Positions 1 to 6,571 of a stretch of DNA of 9,133 nt are shown piece by piece. How positions within the stretch are numbered: position 1 is the first letter of the stretch; each line of letters opens with the position of its first letter. Origin of the DNA: Nitrospirae bacterium GWC2_57_9 (GTDB lineage Bacteria > Nitrospirota > UBA9217); the NCBI GenBank assembly GCA_001805085.1, contig MHEA01000251.1, positions 150 through 9,282 on the forward strand. Direction: 5' to 3'. The notes beneath the pieces were generated by a model. The model saw nothing but the letters and a program-made list of their open reading frames with translations. It was not told where the DNA came from and did not search any database. A program made the translations under genes and the position numbers.

Positions 1-191
1 TCCTTTTCCACGATGTCCGTGGAAGCTCCGATGCTCCTCGCGAACAGTTCCGTATACTCGAAAACAGGCACCCTGATCTCGGAGAATCCGTAGTCCTCAA
101 AAAGCTTCCTGGCGACCGATTCCATATGGTGCCAGGCGGTGATATCAGCGGGCAAAATGTCCTTTACGCCCTTGATGGCTTGAATGCTCAT
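1..191 (-). CDS. hisS: Histidyl-tRNA synthetase, N-terminal part (runs off the window)
   Basis: Class II aminoacyl-tRNA synthetase that charges tRNA-His with histidine in the cytoplasm. Only the first 63 codons are present; the rest lies beyond position 1. The translation opens MSIQAIKGVKDILPADI, the usual HisRS start ('AI+G..DILP'). It continues into the motif 1 region with YGFSEIRVPVFEYTELFARS (residues 34-53) and GASTDIVEKE, as in bacterial HisRS. The ATG at 191-189 is preceded by AAGGAG five bases upstream, a good Shine-Dalgarno site, which fixes the start. It follows mlaD on the same strand after a 145-bp gap that holds heptamer repeats and a TATAAT box, so it may have its own promoter. 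Identity is secure from the N-terminal signature although most of the catalytic domain is not visible. Confidence 0.93.
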   Translation of the reverse strand, partial: MSIQAIKGVKDILPADITAWHHMESVARKLFEDYGFSEIRVPVFEYTELFARSIGASTDIVEK

Positions 192-210
192 GCAGACTCC
201 TTCATGACTT

Positions 211-329
211 CAAATTCCAAATTCGAGTATGTAAATACGAAACAAACTGTAAAAGGCAAATTCCAAGATCGAGAAATTATAATCAATTCCTTCCCGGTTT
301 AGGATTTCGAAATTAGAATTTGGAATTTG
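211..329. repeat. Inverted and direct heptamer repeats between mlaD and hisS
   Basis: CAAATTCCAAATTC (two 7-bp units of CAAATTC) lies at 211-224, and its exact reverse complement lies at 316-329. A third, imperfect copy, CAAATTCCAAGATCGAG at 257-273, matches 211-227 at 15 of 17 positions in direct orientation. The arms are 91 bp apart, too far for a simple terminator hairpin. The arrangement looks like a dispersed intergenic repeat; the same motif recurs at 2882-2892, just upstream of mlaE. Confidence 0.7.
276..281 (-). promoter_or_regulatory. Possible -10 box for hisS
   Basis: A perfect TATAAT reads on the minus strand about 85 bases before the hisS start codon, in the gap after mlaD. No good -35 hexamer stands 16-18 bases upstream, and the area is AT-rich because of the repeats, so this may be chance. 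Confidence 0.25.
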
Positions 330-336
330 CAGTAAA

Positions 337-1137
337 TCAGGGTTTCCTGATCAATTTCCAGGGATGGCTCTTCACGTCATCCGTGGTCTCTTTCAGGTTT
401 TGCGCCATGTCACGGAAGCTCTGGAGCATGGCGTCCACATTCTTCCGGTTCTCGCCGACGAGTTTGTCCGATTTCTCGGTCACTGCCTTCAGGTTGGCGG
501 CGCTCTCGTCCAGCTTTTTGAGCAGCTCGGGAAGGTTCTTGAGCGCCAGGGCGACCTCTTCCTTGTTGGATGTCATGACCTTGATATTGGCCGTTGCTTC
601 CTGCAGGTTCTGGACGGTCGTCTTGAGAGACTTCGCCATTTCCGGATCGCCCAGGGCCCGGTTGAGGTTAGTGGCGATATTTTGAAGCTTGCCGACCACA
701 TCGAGCGCCGCCTTTGTCAGGTCCTCGAGCTTGAGCGACTCTTCCCCCCGCAGGACCTCGCCGGGTTCGAGCAGCTTCGCTTCGCGGGTCCCGCCGCTCA
801 ACTCCACATATTTGCCCCCCACGATCCCGAGCGTCTTGACCGCGGCGCGGGTGTCCTTCTTGACAACGGTGTCGCGGTACACGCTCAGGAGCACCTCGAT
901 CTGGTCGTTGTGCTCGGGAGCCACGCGTACGCTCTCGACCTTGCCGATCTTCATGCCTGAATACCGTACCGGGGCGTTCTTCTCGATGCCGTCGCTGAAG
1001 GAGAAGAGGACCGTTACCTCCTTCTTCTTCTTGAACAGGCTTTGGATGTCGCTCACGGCAAAGACCATGACCACGAGCATCACGAAGGAAAGCGACAGGA
1101 AAATGCCTGCGCGGATCTCAGTGCGGCGGTATTCCAT
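337..1137 (-). CDS. mlaD: MlaD-like MCE-domain lipid-transport substrate-binding protein
   Basis: Membrane-anchored periplasmic MCE protein of the Mla/MCE phospholipid ABC transporter; in the family it forms a ring that carries lipids between inner-membrane MlaFE and the outer envelope. The 266-residue product has a short cytoplasmic N-terminus (MEYRRTEIRAG), one membrane segment at about 11-29, an MCE domain at about 38-117 with the motif GIVGGKYVELSGG (104-116), and a long predicted coiled coil at about 140-255. It ends HPWKLIRKP, a tail I associate with this family. The ATG at 1137 is preceded by GAGGGG eight bases upstream. It lies downstream of mlaF on the same strand, after a 140-bp repeat-filled gap, so it may be co-transcribed or expressed separately. 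It is longer than the roughly 180-residue E. coli MlaD because of the C-terminal coiled coil. Confidence 0.92.
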   Translation of the reverse strand: MEYRRTEIRAGIFLSLSFVMLVVMVFAVSDIQSLFKKKKEVTVLFSFSDGIEKNAPVRYSGMKIGKVESVRVAPEHNDQIEVLLSVYRDTVVKKDTRAAVKTLGIVGGKYVELSGGTREAKLLEPGEVLRGEESLKLEDLTKAALDVVGKLQNIATNLNRALGDPEMAKSLKTTVQNLQEATANIKVMTSNKEEVALALKNLPELLKKLDESAANLKAVTEKSDKLVGENRKNVDAMLQSFRDMAQNLKETTDDVKSHPWKLIRKP

Positions 1138-1178
1138 AGATTACCCCTCAAATAGCAACGAACAAAAATATTTTCGAA

Positions 1179-1274
1179 CCACGGATGAAAACGGTAAACA
1201 ACCTTTTTTCTTCAGCAGAAGCCGTGAGCGGTGAACCCGATCCCTCCGAACTCCAAACTCCGCACTCCGAACTC
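1179..1274. repeat. Composite short-repeat region between mlaF and mlaD
   Basis: The 140-bp gap holds a 31-bp array of 7-bp units at 1244-1274 (CTCCGAA, CTCCAAA, CTCCGCA, CTCCGAA, CTC), a two-unit GTGAGCG/GTGAACC stretch at 1224-1237, and CCACGGATGAAAACGG at 1179-1194. I see no coding potential and no hairpin with a T-run here. These look like degenerate intergenic repeats rather than protein-coding or terminator sequence. Confidence 0.65.
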
Positions 1275-1277
1275 GTC

Positions 1278-2063
1278 TCATCCTATCAACAGGTCTTCCC
1301 GGTAGTCTTTACTGGATGCCCGGAAAGAGATCGGTCCATCCGGGTTGCCGGTGATGAACTGCTGGACCAGCGGGTCGCTGCTTTCCCGGATCTCCCCTGG
1401 CGTCCCCTGTGCCAGTACTTTTCCCCGGTAGAGGATTACGATCTTGTCCGCGATCCGCATTGCCTCTTCCACGGCATGAGTTACGACAATGCAGGTGATG
1501 CCGAGCAGGCGGTTGAGATCGGCGATGAGTTTGGTGATCACCGAGGCAACGATCGGATCGAGCCCGGAGGTCGGTTCGTCGAAGTAGACCAACTCCGGAT
1601 CGAGGGCCAGGGCACGGGCAAGGGCTACCCGCTTCTGCATGCCGCCCGATAGCTGCGCGGGATAGAGTTCCTCGAAGTCCCGGAGCCCGACCATTTCCAG
1701 TTTCATCTTCACCATGATCTTGACGATATTGTCGTCCAATCCGGTGTGTTCCCGGATGGGAAGTCCGACGTTTTCGGCGACCGTAAGGGAATTGATCAGG
1801 GCTCCGTGCTGGAACAACATGCCGATCTTCTTGCGATAAGGATCGAGTTGCCGTCCCTGGAGGTTCGTGATTTCCATGTCGCCGTACCTGATGCGCCCGG
1901 CATCGGGCTTGAGCGCCCCGATCATGACCTTGAGCAGCGTGCTTTTCCCGCCGCCGCTGGTGCCCAGGATATGAGTGATCTTCCTGCGTTCCATAGCGAA
2001 GCTCACGCCATCGAGAACTTTCCGGTCGCCGTAATTCTTCCTGAGGTCTTCGATCACTATCAT
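1278..2063 (-). CDS. mlaF: MlaF-like ABC transporter ATP-binding protein
   Basis: Cytoplasmic ATPase that drives the MlaFED lipid transporter. The 261-residue product has every ABC motif in order: Walker A GTSGGGKST (34-42), Q-loop Q85 in GMLFQHGAL, signature LSGGMQKR (138-145), Walker B LVYFDE with catalytic E163, D-loop SGLDP (166-170) and switch histidine H196 in VVTHA. The Q-loop segment GMLFQHGALINSLTVAENV is typical of the MlaF/MCE-associated subfamily rather than of other importers. A C-terminal extension of about 30 residues follows the ABC fold, the place where MlaF proteins have a tail contacting the partner subunit. The ATG at 2063 lies 6 bases beyond the mlaE stop, indicating translational coupling; no strong Shine-Dalgarno site is visible. 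No key residue is missing. Confidence 0.95.
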   Translation of the reverse strand: MIVIEDLRKNYGDRKVLDGVSFAMERRKITHILGTSGGGKSTLLKVMIGALKPDAGRIRYGDMEITNLQGRQLDPYRKKIGMLFQHGALINSLTVAENVGLPIREHTGLDDNIVKIMVKMKLEMVGLRDFEELYPAQLSGGMQKRVALARALALDPELVYFDEPTSGLDPIVASVITKLIADLNRLLGITCIVVTHAVEEAMRIADKIVILYRGKVLAQGTPGEIRESSDPLVQQFITGNPDGPISFRASSKDYREDLLIG

Positions 2064-2069
2064 GGCAGG

Positions 2070-2858
2070 TTATCCATAGAAGGCGGTGGTCATGACTGTA
2101 TCGAACAGAATGATCGCGAGCGTGCAGGAGACCACGGAGATCATCGTCGCCCGGCCCACGTCCTCGGCCCCGCCCTCCACGACCAGTCCGCGGTAGCAGC
2201 CGATCATCACGATCAGGACTGCGAATACCGCCGCCTTCGCCACCCCTGAGTAGATATCCTTGAAGGCCAGGACGTCCAGCATCTCCCTGACATACGTATC
2301 CGCCCGGATCCCCAGCCTGGTGGAACTGAAAACGAAGCTGCCGAGCAGGGACGTGAAATTGGCCGCCAAGGTAAGCGCGGGGAGAGCCAGGAGGAGGGCC
2401 ACGAACCGCTGCACCACCAGGAAGCGGACCGGGTTGATTGCCATCGTCTCAAGCGCCAGTATCTCCTCGGACACCTTCATGGTCCCGATCCGGGCAGTAA
2501 ACGCAGCGCCCACCCTGCCCGCGACGATCATGGCCGTTATGAGAGGTCCTATTTCACGGAACACGGCGACCGCGACGAAGCCCGGTATATAACTGAGCGC
2601 TCCCATGTCCTTCAACTGGAACGATATGAGCACGGTGATAGCGATGCCGAGAAGTGCTGAAACGGAGAGGACCAGGGGCAGGGACTGGGTGCCGATCTCA
2701 TCGACCTGCTTCAGGATACCTGCCTCGCGGAGCTTTTTCCCGTCCCGCAAAAGGACGAGGGACTGCTGCAGGGTCTCCCGAAAGAGGTATACCAGGCTCG
2801 AAAGATCCTGCAGGTAGAGGATGAACTTCCTGCCGGCATATCCGAAAAGGTCCTTCAT
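2070..2858 (-). CDS. mlaE: MlaE-like lipid ABC transporter permease
   Basis: Inner-membrane permease of the Mla/MCE lipid transporter (MlaE/YrbE family), partner of MlaF and MlaD. With the ATG at 2858 it has 262 residues, the normal family length. An N-terminal amphipathic segment precedes about five hydrophobic segments, near residues 60-82, 94-122, 148-178, 208-225 and 237-258. The family hallmark runs FREIGPLITAMIVAGRVGAA (100-119), then ARIGTMKVSEEILALETMAI (122-141) and NPVRFLVVQR. The frame stays open to a TTG at 2885, but that TTG lies inside a TTGGAATTTGGAG repeat and has no ribosome site. The ATG has AGG about seven bases upstream, so I chose it. It is the first mla gene, 73 bp after the STAS gene and 6 bases before mlaF. 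Confidence 0.93.
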   Translation of the reverse strand: MKDLFGYAGRKFILYLQDLSSLVYLFRETLQQSLVLLRDGKKLREAGILKQVDEIGTQSLPLVLSVSALLGIAITVLISFQLKDMGALSYIPGFVAVAVFREIGPLITAMIVAGRVGAAFTARIGTMKVSEEILALETMAINPVRFLVVQRFVALLLALPALTLAANFTSLLGSFVFSSTRLGIRADTYVREMLDVLAFKDIYSGVAKAAVFAVLIVMIGCYRGLVVEGGAEDVGRATMISVVSCTLAIILFDTVMTTAFYG

Positions 2859-2931
2859 AGCGAAGCCTGCCTGCCCGATCTCCAAATTCCAACCCCGGAT
2901 ATGAAATCCTGATGCTTCATTCCCCGATCGC

Positions 2932-3276
2932 CTAGAGTCCCTTGGCCGCGTCGCTTACGCTGGCGAAGATATCGAACACACTGGAGAGCCTGGCCATTTC
3001 GAATACATCACGGACGGCCGGACTGAGATCGATCAGCCGGAGACGGGCGCCCTGCTTCATGCAGGTCTGCATTGCCTCGACCAGCGTTGCAATGCCGGAA
3101 CTGTCCATGTACCGGACCTGGGAAAGGTCGACGAAAAGGGCGCGCGCGCCTTTCCCCTGCCGGAAAGCCTCGCCGAGGGCCGAACGCACTTCAGGAGATG
3201 AGCTCATGTCCACATCGCCCTTGAGCTTTAACAAGTATCCGGCGTCTGTCTTTTCGCTCACGATCTCGATTTTCAT
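2932..3276 (-). CDS. STAS-domain protein (anti-sigma factor antagonist type, possible MlaB counterpart)
   Basis: Small cytoplasmic STAS protein of 114 residues, a single domain with no extension. It carries the phosphorylation motif YMDSSGIATL (56-65); the serines at 59-60 fit the residue that an RsbW/SpoIIAB-type kinase phosphorylates in SpoIIAA/RsbV proteins. The flanking pattern (LKLKGDVDMSS, ALFVDLSQVRYMDSSG, LRLIDLSPAVRDVFEMARL) is the full STAS fold. The start at 3276 has TGAGGT upstream. It stands between the kinase gene (22-bp gap) and mlaE (73-bp gap). By family it is the switch protein of the upstream kinase and phosphatase. By position it also matches MlaB, the STAS subunit that binds MlaF. 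The sequence alone does not decide between these, and one protein could do both. Confidence 0.9.
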   Translation of the reverse strand: MKIEIVSEKTDAGYLLKLKGDVDMSSSPEVRSALGEAFRQGKGARALFVDLSQVRYMDSSGIATLVEAMQTCMKQGARLRLIDLSPAVRDVFEMARLSSVFDIFASVSDAAKGL

Positions 3277-3298
3277 GCAAACAACCTCATGGCGGCCA

Positions 3299-3748
3299 TT
3301 ACGATCTCTTTTTGGTCAGGGTCAGGAGCGTCCCTTCACCGCCGCTCGTATCATACTGAACCGAATCAAAAACGGAATTCATGAAATGCGTGCCCAACCC
3401 TCCCGGGCGGATATCCTTCAGATCACGCGGCGCGATCTTGCCGGCATCAACCTTCTTGCCGCTGTCCCTGAGCTCGATGCGCAGTCTGTCCCCGCCCAAG
3501 GTGAGCGTCAACCAGATCGTTTTCGTCGTGTCGCCGGCATAAGCGTGTTTAATGATGTTCGAACAGGCCTCGTCCACGGCAAGAACCATTTTCCTTGTCT
3601 CTGATCTGCTGAATCCGGCGCTGCTCAGGACGGGGTAGACTGCGCTCCGGACAACATAGAGATACTTCGGATGGCTGGGTACGGCGAGGGAAACCGTCTC
3701 TTCCTGCAGCTCTTTTCCTTCCTTCGTCACTCGTGCCTCTTCCCGCAT
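3299..3748 (-). CDS. RsbW/SpoIIAB-like serine kinase (anti-sigma factor type)
   Basis: Small GHKL-fold (HATPase_c_2) serine/threonine kinase, the middle partner of a partner-switching module. In the family it either binds a target such as a sigma factor or phosphorylates its STAS antagonist. The 149 residues contain the N-box VDEACSNIIKHAY (58-70; E60, N64, H67), the G1 box ELRDSGKKVD (92-101) with D95 and G97, and the G2 box RPGGLGTHFM (114-123). The domain ends in GEGTLLTLTKK, the usual terminal strand. No receiver or membrane segment is attached. The ATG at 3748 lies 5 bases after the phosphatase stop, with AGGAG and AGAAGG inside the end of that gene, so the two are translationally coupled. 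No sigma factor gene is present in the window, so its target is unknown. Confidence 0.92.
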   Translation of the reverse strand: MREEARVTKEGKELQEETVSLAVPSHPKYLYVVRSAVYPVLSSAGFSRSETRKMVLAVDEACSNIIKHAYAGDTTKTIWLTLTLGGDRLRIELRDSGKKVDAGKIAPRDLKDIRPGGLGTHFMNSVFDSVQYDTSGGEGTLLTLTKKRS

Positions 3749-3753
3749 GCCTT

Positions 3754-5043
3754 CTATCGCTCCTGCAGCGTGCCGAAACAGACCAGGGTCATATCGTCAT
3801 GTTGCTGGCTCAACCCGGTAAAGCGGTTCACCCCGGCGATGATCGCCGCTCGCAGCGCATCGGGTTCAGCCGGCCCCGTGCGGACAACGTCCTCGAGCCG
3901 ATCGAAGCCGTACAGCTCTTCCCGGGCATTCATGGCCTCTACGATGCCGTCCGTGTACAGCACGACGATGTCTCCGGGTGCAAGAGCCGTTGTATCCTGG
4001 CCGAACTGCATGCCCTTCAGGATACCGAGCGGGGCTCCGCCGGTGCCGCTCACCTTTTCCACGGTTCCCCCGGCCCGCCTGATAAGGGGCGGCAGATGGC
4101 CTGCGTTGGCCATGCTGATCCGGTCCGTGCCGGAATCAAGCTCCAGGTAGAGCAGCGTCGCGAACATGCCCCTCCTGCTCCGTTCGACCAGGAGGTCGTT
4201 CAGCCGGCCCATGGCGGCGGCCGGATTTTTCTCGGTAAATGCCAGGGTCCTCAGGTCGCTCCCGAGTTTTGCCATATAAAGGGCTGCGGGAACGCCCTTG
4301 CCCGACACATCGCCGATCACGATGCCGGTACGGGCCGCGTCCAGGGGGATGAAGTCATAAAAATCGCCGCCCACTTCCTGGGCCGGCGTATAGTGCGAGC
4401 TGAAGGTATAGTTGACGACCTTGGGAGCATGCTGCGGCAGAAAACTTTCCTGGACGGTCCGGGCGAATTCCATGTCTTTCACGAGCCGCTGCCGCTCCAT
4501 GAGGCTGCGGTGCATCTTGGCATTCTCGATGGCTATGGCGGCCATGCTGCAGAGCGCGATGAACAATTCAAGGTCGTCCTCATCGAAAACCTCTCCGTCG
4601 AGGCGGTTGATGACCTGTGCTATGCCTGTAATCCGATCGCGCACCTTCAACGGAACGGCGATCATCGATCGGGTCCGATAGCCGGTTGCTTCGTCGTGGC
4701 CGCGGAAGAACTTAGGATGGGTATACACATCCGCGATCAGAAGGGGCTGGCCCTCCTGGGCCACCGTGCCCGCGATCCCCTGTCCCATTTTAAGCCGGAA
4801 CTCCTGCTTGAGCTTCTCGCCGACGCTCCCCAGCGCGACCTGGTACACGAGTTCACTGGTTTTCTCATCGATCAGCATCAGGCTCGAGGCATCCGCGTTC
4901 ATTACCTGCTTCGAGATGGTCATCACGTTCTCTAGGATCTGATCCAGGTTGAGCGAGGAGCTGATGAGGCTGTTGACGTCAATGAGCGTGTGGAGACGCT
5001 TTATTTTCTGTTCAAGCCGGGCGACCGATGATGACTTTGCCAT
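3754..5043 (-). CDS. GAF-domain PP2C-type serine phosphatase (RsbU/SpoIIE family)
   Basis: Cytoplasmic phosphatase expected to dephosphorylate the STAS protein two genes downstream in response to a signal sensed by its GAF domain. From the ATG at 5043 it has 429 residues: an N-terminal helix (about 6-30), a GAF domain (about 25-175), a helical linker with DMEFARTVQESFLPQ (190-204), and a SpoIIE/PP2C domain (about 215-427). The metal-binding aspartates are in VGGDFYD (224-230), GDVSGKG (244-250), YTDG (363-366) and HDDMTLV (415-421), so it should be active. No membrane segment is visible. An in-frame ATG at 5058 exists but falls in the spacer of the likely promoter, whose -10 ends five bases before the 5043 ATG; no Shine-Dalgarno site precedes either. 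It heads the putative operon with the kinase, STAS and mla genes. Confidence 0.93.
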   Translation of the reverse strand: MAKSSSVARLEQKIKRLHTLIDVNSLISSSLNLDQILENVMTISKQVMNADASSLMLIDEKTSELVYQVALGSVGEKLKQEFRLKMGQGIAGTVAQEGQPLLIADVYTHPKFFRGHDEATGYRTRSMIAVPLKVRDRITGIAQVINRLDGEVFDEDDLELFIALCSMAAIAIENAKMHRSLMERQRLVKDMEFARTVQESFLPQHAPKVVNYTFSSHYTPAQEVGGDFYDFIPLDAARTGIVIGDVSGKGVPAALYMAKLGSDLRTLAFTEKNPAAAMGRLNDLLVERSRRGMFATLLYLELDSGTDRISMANAGHLPPLIRRAGGTVEKVSGTGGAPLGILKGMQFGQDTTALAPGDIVVLYTDGIVEAMNAREELYGFDRLEDVVRTGPAEPDALRAAIIAGVNRFTGLSQQHDDMTLVCFGTLQER

Positions 5044-5048
5044 GTTTA

Positions 5049-5078
5049 ACAATAACATATAGAAGCGACAGCGGTCAA
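5049..5078 (-). promoter_or_regulatory. Putative sigma70 promoter of the phosphatase-kinase-STAS(-mla) operon
   Basis: Minus-strand TTGACC (5078-5073), 18-bp spacer and TATTGT (5054-5049) are followed by only TAAAC before the ATG at 5043. The expected transcription start therefore falls on or next to the start codon, giving a leaderless message. This fits the lack of a Shine-Dalgarno site. The -10 matches the consensus at only four positions, so confidence is moderate. The rest of the 5079-5205 gap shows nothing convincing. Confidence 0.45.
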
Positions 5079-5205
5079 TCGGAAAATCCGCTAAGGGGAA
5101 GAGAAAAGGTGGCTTCCTGGCCCCCTATTCGGGACAATTCCCGGCAAGCGGGAAAGGCGGGAAAACGAAAAAAACCGATAGATTGCTCTTTTGACCGTAC
5201 CGCCG

Positions 5206-6477
5206 TTAGGAATTTGATTCTGCAGTTACGGCGTTCCCGAATTGACGCAGATGCCTTATCCTTTCAACGACCGGCGGGTGGGAATAATAGAATGCGGCGT
5301 AAAGAGGGTGGGGATGCAGATTCGAAAGATTCTCCCGGGAAAGCTTGACGAGAGCTGTTGCCATCGCATCGGCCGCTCCGGTCAGTTCCACGGCGAAGCG
5401 GTCCGCCTCCCGTTCGTGGCGCCTGGAAAAAAAACTGGACAACGGCGTGAACGGGAACGTAACCAGAGAACTCAGGAACAGCACGATCATGACCCGGGCA
5501 TAGAACGATCCGTCCTGCAGGCCGACAAGGGCAGGCAGCCCCTCCCACTGGATCAGGTGAAAAGAGACGAAGAGGCCGGCGAGGGCTGTTGCTTCGGCAA
5601 GGACGATCCGTTTCAGGACATGATGCTTTTTCCAGTGGCCCACTTCATGGGCAAGCACTGCGAGGATCTCGTCCTGGGTCATCTGCCGGATAAGCGTGTC
5701 GAACAGCACAATCCGCTTTACCCGGCCGATACCGGTAAAATAAGCGTTGGAATGGCGGCTCCTGCGGGAGGCATCGACCTGAAAGACGCGGCTGATTCTG
5801 AGCCCCGCCTTTTCCATCAGGCCGCGTATCCGTTCTTCCAGCCCTTCTGATTTAACCGGTTCAAATTTGAAGAAAAGCGGCTCGATCACGTACGGTGATA
5901 TGTACATCATGAAAACGCCGAAGACCAGGAAAAACGCCCAGACCCAAAGCCACCACCAGGCAGGGCTTGCGGCCACGATAGCCAGTGCCGCGGCCACGAC
6001 GATCCCTCCCAGGAGCACGGAGATGGCTGTGGATTTGACCAGATCGGCCAACCACAGCCGGAAGGACATGGTGTTGAACCCGTAACGGTTCTCGATCTTG
6101 AAGTGATGGTAGAGGCTGAAGGGAGTGTCGATGACCTTGCCGGCGGCGAGCAGGACCAGGGAAAACAGCAGGCCCGCAGGGATAAAGGAGCCGGTCCATG
6201 AAGCGATCCACCGGTCATAGTGCCCCAGCAGGCCGCCGAAGAGAAACACAACAAGAATGAGGTCATTGACGCCTGATTCAAGGATACTCACGCGACTGTT
6301 CTCGAAGGTGTATTCCGATATCCTGCGGAGGAGCACGGGGTCGACGGCCCCCTGAAACTCGGGAGGGACCGTGCTGCCGTGAGCTTTCAAATAAGAAAGG
6401 TTCAGATATCTGAGCCAGTACCGCACTCCGGCGAAAAGCAGATAAACGGCGAGAATGATGAGAAAGATACTGTTCAT
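5206..6477 (-). CDS. Ste24-type CAAX prenyl protease 1 homologue, M48 zinc metalloprotease
   Basis: Integral membrane zinc endopeptidase of peptidase family M48A. In eukaryotes Ste24 removes CAAX tails; in bacteria, which lack prenylated CAAX proteins, the role is probably membrane-protein quality control (inference). The 423 residues contain the zinc motif HEVGH (277-281), third ligand E357 in EREADRFAVEL (355-365), and several hydrophobic spans, near 3-20, 70-85, 97-113, 150-170, 173-196, 293-309 and 326-345. The N-terminal half includes DTPFSLYHHFKIENRYGFN (117-135), characteristic of Ste24 and not of the shorter HtpX. The C-terminal HPHPLYAAFYYSHPPVVERI (388-407) is also typical. The next methionine is at 137, so the ATG at 6477 is the only reasonable start; it lacks a Shine-Dalgarno site and sits nine bases after a promoter -10 box. 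It appears monocistronic, with a 162-bp gap to the next gene. Confidence 0.94.
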   Translation of the reverse strand: MNSIFLIILAVYLLFAGVRYWLRYLNLSYLKAHGSTVPPEFQGAVDPVLLRRISEYTFENSRVSILESGVNDLILVVFLFGGLLGHYDRWIASWTGSFIPAGLLFSLVLLAAGKVIDTPFSLYHHFKIENRYGFNTMSFRLWLADLVKSTAISVLLGGIVVAAALAIVAASPAWWWLWVWAFFLVFGVFMMYISPYVIEPLFFKFEPVKSEGLEERIRGLMEKAGLRISRVFQVDASRRSRHSNAYFTGIGRVKRIVLFDTLIRQMTQDEILAVLAHEVGHWKKHHVLKRIVLAEATALAGLFVSFHLIQWEGLPALVGLQDGSFYARVMIVLFLSSLVTFPFTPLSSFFSRRHEREADRFAVELTGAADAMATALVKLSRENLSNLHPHPLYAAFYYSHPPVVERIRHLRQFGNAVTAESNS

Positions 6478-6486
6478 GACGCGATG

Positions 6487-6515
6487 ATAATACCGGGATT
6501 CGCTGACCGGGTCAA
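6487..6515 (-). promoter_or_regulatory. Sigma70-like promoter of the Ste24-type protease gene (leaderless)
   Basis: Minus-strand TTGACC (6515-6510), exactly 17 bp, then TATTAT (6492-6487). Each box matches the consensus at five of six positions. Only nine bases separate the -10 from the ATG at 6477, so transcription should start two to four bases before the codon or within it. It lies just downstream of the terminator of the small RNA candidate, which insulates it. Confidence 0.65.
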
Positions 6516-6539
6516 GAACGAAGGGTGCAGTCGCGAAAT

Positions 6540-6571
6540 AAAAAAGGCGCCCCGATCTGCATCGGGACGCC
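6540..6571 (-). terminator. Strong intrinsic terminator of the small RNA candidate
   Basis: On the minus strand GGCGTCCCGAT, a four-base loop TGCA-type turn (GCAG) and ATCGGGGCGCC form an 11-bp stem followed by six T residues (6545-6540). The one irregular pair is U-G in minus-strand RNA but an A-C mismatch in plus-strand RNA, so the minus strand is the sense orientation. No protein gene ends just upstream, so it must end some other transcript. Confidence 0.85.

Noticed and set aside
211..329. CRISPR array interpretation of the CAAATTC repeats
   Set aside because: Units are 7-14 bp in mixed orientation with no regular spacers and no cas genes nearby.
364..960. Long plus-strand open frame opposite mlaD
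   Set aside because: It is a reverse-frame shadow of a clearly assigned MCE protein in GC-rich DNA; its translation resembles no family and it has no ribosome site. The same holds for plus-strand frames at 1185-1652, 1746-2249, 2942-3604, 3733-4935, 5242-5850, 6825-7511 and 7826-8236.
5130..5143. CGGGACAATTCCCG hairpin in the gap before the phosphatase gene
   Set aside because: Only a 5-bp stem with no T-run and no relation to a promoter; probably chance.
5168..5174. Seven-T run (minus strand) after the protease gene, considered as a terminator
   Set aside because: No stem of useful length precedes the T-run.
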